Assembly: GCF_000517545.1 (NCBI RefSeq)
Contig: NZ_BAIV01000039.1
Coordinates: 1-33,999 of the forward strand
Origin: Bacteroides reticulotermitis JCM 10512
GTDB taxonomy: Bacteria > Bacteroidota > Bacteroidia > Bacteroidales > Bacteroidaceae
Length of the DNA: 33,999 nucleotides
Reading direction: 5' to 3'
The stretch's first letter is position 1. Each line of letters begins with the position of its first letter. Under the pieces are notes generated by a model that saw nothing but the letters and a program-made list of their open reading frames with translations, was not told where the DNA came from and made no database searches. Positions 27,736 to 33,999 of this stretch are shown here, one piece after another. A program made the position numbers and the translations under genes.

Positions 27736-27822
27736 GTGCTTATAAAAACAGATAAATAATCAGTAGATGAACATTTTATATCGTCAGGGGCGGGAATCGT
27801 GGAAATAATTTTAATGAAATAA

Positions 27823-27854
27823 TTGTGATATTTCGTTGAATAGTGTTACCTTTG
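27823..27854 (+). promoter_or_regulatory. Promoter of the capsule locus
   Basis: TTG (27823-27825), 21 bases, then TACCTTTG (27847-27854) fit the Bacteroides consensus. The start would be near 27861, leaving a leader of about 180 bases before upxY. No long inverted repeats flank it, so it does not look invertible. Confidence 0.6.
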
Positions 27855-27860
27855 CAACGT

Positions 27861-28039
27861 TTTAGTACTCTATCTTATTCTCTATGAATGTAAATTCTTA
27901 TATGGAGGAGGGATAAAAAGGCTAAAACCTTAAAGGGGATAAAATAATTCATAGGTGTGAAATCAATCTATGGGGGAGCTAAAGGTATGCCCTTTAAGCA
28001 ATGGTAAAATAGTGGAAGATTTGGGGAATGGTGTAAATA
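27861..28039 (+). promoter_or_regulatory. Untranslated leader of the capsule operon
   Basis: About 180 noncoding, purine-rich bases precede upxY. CTATGAAT and ATTCATAG can pair across about 60 bases, and AAAGG-TATGC-CCTTT (near 27980-27996) is a small hairpin. In Bacteroides, UpxY proteins act on the 5' leader of their own locus to stop early termination, so this stretch is the expected target; that is family knowledge, not shown here. Confidence 0.5.
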
Positions 28040-28594
28040 ATGGATAAACGGGACGACAATGGGCAAAAAGAAGCTAGGCGCGTATGGTACGCTGTCCAGA
28101 CTTTCTATTGTAAAGAAGAACGTTTAGGGCAATATTTTGAAGAAAAAGGGATAAGCTATTTTATTCCGATGCGGCACTCCGAGCGTATAACGCCGGATGG
28201 AAAAAAGCATCGAACGCTCACACCTGCTATACATAATCTATTGTTTGTCGAAAAAACATTTACAGAAAAAGAGTTTCTGGCGAAAGTTGAGAAGTGTCCT
28301 ATACCTTTTCATCTTATTCGTCATCGTGATACACGCAAGTGCTATGAGATTCCGGATAGCGAAATGCTGGAACTTCGTGCTATTTGTGATCCGACTTATA
28401 CAGGAACTCTCTACGTCGATACTGCAATGGCTGAGGCCCGTCCTGGGCAAAGAGTACGAGTCATTCGCGGTCAATTTGCCGGACTTGAAGGCAAACTTAC
28501 GCAATACAAAAAGAGCTACTACGTTGTAATTACGGTAGCTACTATCGGCGTCATGCTACACATTCCCAAGTGGTATTGCGAAAAAATCAACTAA
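28040..28594 (+). CDS. upxY: UpxY-type NusG-like antiterminator of the capsule locus
   Basis: A 184-residue protein with a NusG N-terminal domain (WYAVQTFYCKEERLGQYFEE, FIPMRHSE) and a C-terminal KOW motif (ARPGQRVRVIRGQFAGLEGK). Members of this family bind RNA polymerase and let it read through the leader of their own capsular polysaccharide operon. It is the first gene of the locus, as expected. A upxZ gene, which often follows and silences other capsule loci, is absent: only 111 bases separate this gene from rfbA. Confidence 0.9.
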   Translation: MDKRDDNGQKEARRVWYAVQTFYCKEERLGQYFEEKGISYFIPMRHSERITPDGKKHRTLTPAIHNLLFVEKTFTEKEFLAKVEKCPIPFHLIRHRDTRKCYEIPDSEMLELRAICDPTYTGTLYVDTAMAEARPGQRVRVIRGQFAGLEGKLTQYKKSYYVVITVATIGVMLHIPKWYCEKIN

Positions 28595-28623
28595 TCATTT
28601 CTACATTTTATTATTATTGAATG

Positions 28624-28654
28624 CGTTGTAGGTAAACTTCACGAGTTTACAACG
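28624..28654 (+). other. Mutually exclusive hairpins between upxY and rfbA
   Basis: Two perfect 7-bp pairings overlap: CGTTGTA (28624-28630) with TACAACG (28648-28654), and GTAAACT (28632-28638) with AGTTTAC (28644-28650). They share TAC at 28648-28650, so only one can form completely. No T tract follows. Confidence 0.35.
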
Positions 28655-28705
28655 TACAGCGCTTTACGTCTTATCGTATTGTACTAAATAATCAAATTAA
28701 ACTAC

Positions 28706-29590
28706 ATGAAAGGGATTGTTTTAGCCGGTGGTTCGGGCACACGACTGTACCCTATCACCAAAGGAGTCAGCAAACAGCTGCTTCCCGTATTCGATAAACC
28801 GATGATCTATTATCCGATCTCGGTGCTGATGTTGGCAGGTATTCGCGAGATATTGATTATCTCGACTCCTGACGATCTACCAGGTTTTAAACGTCTTTTG
28901 GGCGATGGTTCCGATTATGGAGTTCGCTTAGAGTATGCAGAACAACCTTCACCGGATGGCCTAGCGCAGGCTTTTATCATTGGTGAAGACTTTATAGGTA
29001 ATGATTCGGTTTGTCTGGTACTAGGTGATAATATCTTTTATGGTCAAAGCTTTACCCGTATGCTGAAAGAAGCTGTTCGCACTGTGGAAGAAGAAAAGAA
29101 AGCTACTGTCTTTGGTTATTGGGTGGCCGATCCCGAGCGATATGGCGTAGCAGAATTTGATAAAGAAGGCACTGTCCTCAGCATAGAAGAAAAACCTGTG
29201 CATCCGAAGTCCAACTATGCTGTAGTTGGGCTTTATTTTTATCCGAATAAAGTGGTGGAAATAGCAAAGGAGATCAAGCCTTCACCTCGTGGCGAACTGG
29301 AAATCACAACGGTTAATCAACAATTTCTGGATAACGAAGAGTTGAAAGTACAATTGTTAGGCCGTGGTTTTGCCTGGTTAGATACCGGTACACATGACTC
29401 ATTAAGTGAAGCATCCACCTTTATCGAAGTCATAGAGAAAAGACAAGGATTGAAAGTTGCCTGTTTGGAAGGAATAGCCTTGCGTCAGGGTTGGATTACA
29501 ACCGATAAGATGCGTCAACTGGCTCAACCGATGTTGAAGAATCAATATGGTCAGTACCTCTTGAAGGTTATTGATGAGCTAGAGTTATAA
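28706..29590 (+). CDS. rfbA: Glucose-1-phosphate thymidylyltransferase
   Basis: A 294-residue cytosolic enzyme making dTDP-glucose from glucose-1-phosphate and dTTP, the first step to dTDP-rhamnose and related sugars. The N-terminal signature GGSGTRLYPITKGVSKQLLP with catalytic and nucleotide-binding residues is complete, as are YAEQPSPDGLAQAF, LGDNIFYG and EEKPVHPKSNYAVVGLYFY. Length and sequence match RmlA closely. It is followed 12 bases later by rfbC. The next pathway genes, rfbB and rfbD, are not in the window. Confidence 0.97.
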   Translation: MKGIVLAGGSGTRLYPITKGVSKQLLPVFDKPMIYYPISVLMLAGIREILIISTPDDLPGFKRLLGDGSDYGVRLEYAEQPSPDGLAQAFIIGEDFIGNDSVCLVLGDNIFYGQSFTRMLKEAVRTVEEEKKATVFGYWVADPERYGVAEFDKEGTVLSIEEKPVHPKSNYAVVGLYFYPNKVVEIAKEIKPSPRGELEITTVNQQFLDNEELKVQLLGRGFAWLDTGTHDSLSEASTFIEVIEKRQGLKVACLEGIALRQGWITTDKMRQLAQPMLKNQYGQYLLKVIDELEL

Positions 29591-29602
29591 TAACATACCG
29601 AA

Positions 29603-30172
29603 ATGGAAATAATCAAAACAGCTATCGAGGGAGTCGTCATAATTGAACCACGTTTATTCAAAGACGACCGTGGTTACTTCTTCGAATCTTTCTCTCAGCG
29701 AGAGTTTAACGAGAAAGTCCGTGAAGTAAACTTTGTGCAAGACAATGAGAGTAAATCCGGTTATGGAGTTTTGCGTGGCTTGCATTTTCAAAAGCCCCCT
29801 TTCGCGCAGAGTAAATTAGTACGCGTAATAAAAGGAGCCGTCCTTGATGTTGCTGTTGATATTCGCAAAGGCTCGCCAACTTTTGGGCAACATGTATCCG
29901 TTGAACTAACCGAGGATAATCATCGTCAATTCTTTATACCCCGTGGTTTTGCACATGGTTTCAGTGTCTTAACGGACGAAGTTATTTTTCAATATAAATG
30001 TGATAACTTCTATGCCCCGCACTATGAAGGTGCTTTAGCATGGGACGATCCTGCTTTAGGTATTGACTGGCATATTCCTACCGATAAAATTGTATTGTCG
30101 GAGAAAGATAGACACCATGAGCTTCTAAAAGATGCTTCTTGGCTATTCGATTATAATGAAAATCTATATTAA
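29603..30172 (+). CDS. rfbC: dTDP-4-dehydrorhamnose 3,5-epimerase
   Basis: A 189-residue cupin enzyme of the dTDP-sugar pathway. Motifs include DDRGYFFESF, FVQDNESKSGYGVLRGLHFQ (with the catalytic His), VRVIKGAVLDVAVDIRKGSPTFG and IPRGFAHGF. The length is normal for RmlC. Together with rfbA it implies a deoxysugar such as rhamnose in the capsule, if rfbB and rfbD lie downstream or elsewhere. A 3-epimerase for another dTDP-sugar is possible but less likely. Confidence 0.96.
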   Translation: MEIIKTAIEGVVIIEPRLFKDDRGYFFESFSQREFNEKVREVNFVQDNESKSGYGVLRGLHFQKPPFAQSKLVRVIKGAVLDVAVDIRKGSPTFGQHVSVELTEDNHRQFFIPRGFAHGFSVLTDEVIFQYKCDNFYAPHYEGALAWDDPALGIDWHIPTDKIVLSEKDRHHELLKDASWLFDYNENLY

Positions 30173-30249
30173 CCAAAGATGGTTATATTGATAGCGGAGG
30201 AGTTGCTTTTCATAGTCTATGTTGTTGAATTATATTAATATGTACTAAT

Positions 30250-31775
30250 TTGCTCGTAAATAATAAGCGTATAGCAAAAAATACATTGTATTTATACTTT
30301 AGAACATTCTTTACTATGACTGTAAGTGTTTTTACTAGTCGAGTAATTCTTGATGTTCTTGGAGTTGAAGATTTTGGTATTTATAATATAGTAGGTGGTT
30401 TTGTCGCTATGTTTTCGTTACTTAGCGGTACTCTCACCGCTGCAAGCCAGCGATTTATGTCCTATGAATTAGGGCGAGCAAAATCGGATATTAGCAAAGT
30501 GTTTTCAACGTCATTGTCGATTCATCTCATGTTGGCTGCTTTAATTTTTATTTTATTAGAAAGCGCAGGAGTGTGGTTCTTAAATTATAAAATGAATATT
30601 GCTCCTGATAGGCTTGTTGCAGCGAATTGGGTGTTTCAATGCTCTATTTTAACTTTTTGCGTAAATTTGATAAGTATTCCTTATAATGCTTCAATAATTG
30701 CTTATGAAAAGATGACTATTTTTGCATATATAAGTGTTTTTGAAGCAGTGGCAAAACTTGGTATCGTATATTTATTGTTATTGTTTAATTTTGATAAATT
30801 GATACTGTATGCATTCTTAACTCTTCTTGTAGCGATCGTTTTAAGGTGCGTTTACGGATTTTATTGTAAATATAAATTCCGGGAATGCCGATTTTATTTC
30901 ATAAAGGATAAGGAGCTTTATCGAGAAATGTTGGGGTTTTCTGGTTGGAATTTTATTGGTTCTAGTGCAAATGTATTGAATTCTCATGGGATTAATATCT
31001 TAATAAATATATTTTTTGGAGTTGCTTTGAATGCAGCTCGTGGGATCGCAGAGCAAATAAATACAACTCTTAATAGCTTTGTGTTGAATTTTATGATGGC
31101 GTTAAATCCACAAATAACAAAGAATTTTGCTTCTGGAGATTATGATAATATGAATGTTTTGATAATAAAGGGAGCTAAATATTCATTTTTTCTGTTTTGG
31201 TTGCTCAGTTTACCTATATTATTAGAGACGGATATTGTTTTAAAAATTTGGTTAGTGCAGGTGCCTGAGTATACTTCAATCTTAGTTCGTTATGCTTTGA
31301 TATATACGATGTGTCAGATTTTATCACAAACACTCTACGCTGCAATGTTGGCTACAGGAAAGATCAAGGAATATCAAATAATAGTAGGGACTTTAAGTTT
31401 GATGGCATTTCCAACAGCTATATATTCTTTTTTTTAGGATTACCGGCCCAATACGGATACATATCTTCAATTCTTTTTTCTTTGTTTTGTTTACTTGCAA
31501 GGATGTATTTACTACGTAGAATGGTTCCTAATTTTTCTTGGTATATTTATTTTAAGGAAGTCATTTGTCGGATTGTATTGGTCGTTGTTTTGTCGATTAT
31601 ATTATTGCTCATATTGCGTTCATTTATGTGTTTAGGGGGAATAGCAATGCTAATTTCTACAATATTGTCTTCACTCTTCTTTTCTATTATTTGTATTTAT
31701 TTTGTGGGATTAAATATAAGTGAGAGGCAGTTTGTCTTAGCTGTGGTGAGGAAATCTATAAAAAAGAGATTTTAA
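30250..31775 (+). pseudogene. Wzx-type polysaccharide flippase, one frameshift
   Basis: Two overlapping frames make one 508-residue, roughly 12-14-helix membrane protein of the polysaccharide transport (MATE-like) superfamily, which flips lipid-linked capsule repeat units. The N-terminal NKRIAKNTLYLYFRTFFTM and SRVILDVLGVEDFGIYNIVGG are characteristic of Bacteroides Wzx proteins. One T missing from the eight-T run at 31428-31435 restores the frame (SFFLGLPAQYGY). No ATG is available for the full N-terminus, so TTG at 30250 is the likely start; an ATG at 30316 would lose part of the conserved first helix. Base composition becomes more AT-rich here than in rfbA/rfbC. Confidence 0.8.
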
Positions 31776-31889
31776 ATAATCTATTTTCTATATTTAGGTT
31801 AATATGCTTTTTGAGACGCATGGTATACTTTCTGATATTTACAACTGGTTGTCTACGAATTTTGTAATTAATTTAAATATGTTGCTCAA

Positions 31890-33218
31890 ATGTTAGTTCT
31901 CAGTTTCATTTTCGCTTTGTTTTTTATTGCTATTATCATTTTTTCTTTTACAAAACCGAAGATAGCTGCCGCATTATTTACTGCATATTTTTTATTAGTT
32001 CCAATAATTAAATTACAATTAGGGAATATTTCTATAGGTGAGAAATTTTTGTATCTAATTTTGATACTTTGTTTTCTGATAAAATATAGGAATAAATTTA
32101 AGTACGTTAATTATACTCCGTTTAAGCCATTTATTTTTCTTTTCATAATGAACTTTATCTTGATTTTTATTCAAGATTTTATGATTTTCAGAGCTTCTAT
32201 GGAGCGTTTTTTTACTACTATTTTGTCTAGCCTATTATATCCAATGGTGCTATATTCAATCTTAATAATTGAGAAGGACGCTATAAAGATATTATTAGGA
32301 GTTCTTGTTAGTTGCTTTATCATAATCGTAGGTTATGGTTTATTTCTAACTACAATGCCTGGTGTTAATCCATATTTGATGCTCTCTCTACCTTCATTTG
32401 GAATGGAATTTAATGAGGCTTATGCTCTCGGTTACTCAGCACTTGATACGACTACTCATATGGGAACAATTGATGGCCGTTTATTCGGGCGAATTTCATC
32501 AGTTTTTATGCATACAATGCAATATGGGTTAGTTTTGGGTTTGTTTTTTGTTTTATTTATTTATTTGTTCCGAAAAAGTAAAATAAAGCTATTCATTTCT
32601 ATATCTCTAATAGTATTAGCAGTCTTAACATCAGGTAGTAGGACTCCAATTGGTGCACTATTGGTAACAGTTGGAGTTGTTGTTTTGTTATTAAATAAAA
32701 TTAGATATTTAGTAATGTTTTTGCTTTTTATTACATTGGCTATAGTGATACTGCCTTTGATATCAGAAGAAGTTAGTGAATATGTTTTCTCTATTGTAAA
32801 CAGTAATGATAATGTTAAGGGTTCCAGTTTGGAAATGCGAATAGAGCAATTAAATGCCTGTTTTGATATTATTAAATATTGTTTTTGGGAAGGTAAAGGA
32901 TATGCGTGGTCTTATGAGTATATGAGTCGATTTGTTGTACATCCGAAGTTGCTATGTTTTGAAAGTTTATTATTTGTAGTTCTGTGCAATACAGGTGTGC
33001 TGGGGGTAATTGTATGGGGTATTTTTGGTATATTATATTTGAAAAGCATTACTAATGTAAGAGATAAAGCAAAACAAATGTTGTTACTATCTTTATTTAT
33101 ATTTTATATAGCATTTTCATGTATAACTGGAGAATATAATTATATGAAATACTTTATGTTATTCTATGTGTTTGCTTTGGGTGTGAGTTATTCCCAAAGC
33201 GAGGATTATCGTGTATAA
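31890..33218 (+). CDS. Wzy-type O-antigen/capsule polymerase
   Basis: A 442-residue membrane protein with about 11-12 hydrophobic segments and a large loop in the second half (IVNSNDNVKGSSLEMRIEQL). LTSGSRTPIGALLVTVGVVV resembles the O-antigen ligase/polymerase (Wzy_C) core. It follows the flippase by 114 bases, the usual arrangement in Wzx/Wzy capsule loci. Wzy sequences vary widely, so the call rests on topology, the SGSRTP motif and context. It is strongly AT-rich. Confidence 0.75.
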   Translation: MLVLSFIFALFFIAIIIFSFTKPKIAAALFTAYFLLVPIIKLQLGNISIGEKFLYLILILCFLIKYRNKFKYVNYTPFKPFIFLFIMNFILIFIQDFMIFRASMERFFTTILSSLLYPMVLYSILIIEKDAIKILLGVLVSCFIIIVGYGLFLTTMPGVNPYLMLSLPSFGMEFNEAYALGYSALDTTTHMGTIDGRLFGRISSVFMHTMQYGLVLGLFFVLFIYLFRKSKIKLFISISLIVLAVLTSGSRTPIGALLVTVGVVVLLLNKIRYLVMFLLFITLAIVILPLISEEVSEYVFSIVNSNDNVKGSSLEMRIEQLNACFDIIKYCFWEGKGYAWSYEYMSRFVVHPKLLCFESLLFVVLCNTGVLGVIVWGIFGILYLKSITNVRDKAKQMLLLSLFIFYIAFSCITGEYNYMKYFMLFYVFALGVSYSQSEDYRV

Positions 33219-33232
33219 ATAGAAAGAGAGTA

Positions 33233-33999
33233 ATGTTCGAAAAAAAAGACTTTCAGGTTATGTATTATATTGGTTATTCAAATGACCAGAATATACGTTA
33301 TAAGGCTTCTTCAGGGGGAATTGGAACGACGTTCTTAAAATATATGCTCTCGCTGCATGATTATGATACAGCTATTACATTTTATTTTGATCCTAAATCT
33401 TGCCAATATAAACCTCGTTTAATATATAATATTGAAGATTTGAATATATGCGGCTCCATCTATCAAGACATTGACTTAGTCTCTTTTATAAGGCAGAATA
33501 TTGATGATATAAGAAATGGAATTGTGATTACATGCTTACCTTGTCAAGTTCGTCCTTTGCGTTCTATTTTTAATAGACATAATATTAAAAATTTTATTAT
33601 GACTTTTGTTTGTTCTGGACAAACTACAATAGAGGGGACATATTGTTATTATCGGTTGTTACATATAAATAAAAAAGATATACGCCTTGTCCAGTATAGA
33701 GGAAATGGCTGGCCTAGCGGAATACAAATCAAACTCAATAATGGTAGGTGTGTATATAAGGATAATTATAGCTATCCTTGGACGTTAATACAATCTTCTA
33801 AATTATATCGTCCTAAAAAATGTTTTTTTTGTAAGAAGGATACGGATTATAGTGCTGATATTTCTTTAGCGGATCCATGGCTAAAGGAATATAAGCAATC
33901 AGACCAAATAGGACATACAATGTTTTCTGTAAATACGGATAGTGGAGCATTTTATTTAGAAGAACTGCTAAGAGAAGATCTTATATCTATTAAAAGTTC
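33233..33999 (+). CDS. FrhB/FdhB-like protein of the capsule locus, partial
   Basis: An open frame from the ATG at 33233 runs off the window after 255 codons. SSGGIGTTFLKYML near the N-terminus, ITCLPCQVRPLR in the middle and KKCFFCKKDTDYSADISLADPW match the coenzyme F420 hydrogenase/dehydrogenase beta-subunit family, with paired cysteines for an iron-sulfur centre. In Bacteroides capsule loci such genes often sit beside polysaccharide pyruvyl transferases or glycosyltransferases; their role in capsule making is not known. It starts 14 bases after the polymerase. The missing part may include further Fe-S or C-terminal domains. Confidence 0.8.
   Translation, partial: MFEKKDFQVMYYIGYSNDQNIRYKASSGGIGTTFLKYMLSLHDYDTAITFYFDPKSCQYKPRLIYNIEDLNICGSIYQDIDLVSFIRQNIDDIRNGIVITCLPCQVRPLRSIFNRHNIKNFIMTFVCSGQTTIEGTYCYYRLLHINKKDIRLVQYRGNGWPSGIQIKLNNGRCVYKDNYSYPWTLIQSSKLYRPKKCFFCKKDTDYSADISLADPWLKEYKQSDQIGHTMFSVNTDSGAFYLEELLREDLISIKS

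Noticed and set aside
27735..28039. Invertible capsule promoter
   Set aside because: Many Bacteroides capsule promoters are flanked by long inverted repeats. Only a 5-bp CGTTG/CAACG pair and an 8-bp CTATGAAT/ATTCATAG pair are seen, and the second does not flank the promoter.

Overview
The window looks like a Bacteroides chromosome. Promoter-like sites fit the Bacteroides form (TTTG or TTG, 18-21 bases, then TAnnTTTG), start codons are preceded by A-rich stretches rather than Shine-Dalgarno sites, and the gene content is typical: SusC/SusD pair, DUF-rich lipoproteins, UpxY antiterminator and a capsule locus. From memory and unchecked, the order resembles the region just upstream of a capsule locus in B. 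thetaiotaomicron.

Region 1 (1-1807): a minus-strand tRNA-Thr(CGT), then a minus-strand ROK-family regulator broken by three single-base frameshifts. A 340-base divergent control region follows, holding two AT-rich perfect inverted repeats and a good promoter firing right.

Region 2 (1808-24072): about 22 kb of co-directional, closely packed genes that read as one polysaccharide utilisation locus (PUL). In order: FAD-dependent oxidoreductase, DUF4434 protein, sugar-porter MFS permease, AGE-type sugar 2-epimerase, second DUF4434 protein, SusC, SusD, DUF5018 lipoprotein, a strong terminator-like hairpin, three tandem GHL10-like (family 10 glycosylhydrolase-like) proteins, the last fused to a calcineurin-like phosphoesterase, then a DUF5009 membrane acyltransferase-like protein, a NAGPA-type phosphodiester glycosidase and an SGNH esterase. 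Import by SusC/D, trimming in the periplasm, MFS uptake and epimerisation in the cytosol make a coherent pathway. The mix of phosphodiester, ester and amino-sugar chemistry hints at a decorated, possibly phosphorylated glycan; that is inference.

Region 3 (24073-27733): a 1.3 kb noncoding stretch with a long hairpin and an exact 23-base-period array of four palindromes, then a GH20 beta-hexosaminidase with its own promoter and a rho-independent terminator.

Region 4 (27734-33999): the start of a capsular polysaccharide locus: promoter and long leader, upxY, rfbA, rfbC, a frameshifted Wzx-type flippase, a Wzy-type polymerase, and an FrhB/FdhB-like gene cut by the window end. From about 30.2 kb the DNA is visibly more AT-rich.

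Eight single-base indels break five genes. Each is repaired by restoring one base (or, at one site, removing one), mostly within short homopolymers, so uncorrected sequencing error is the leading explanation.
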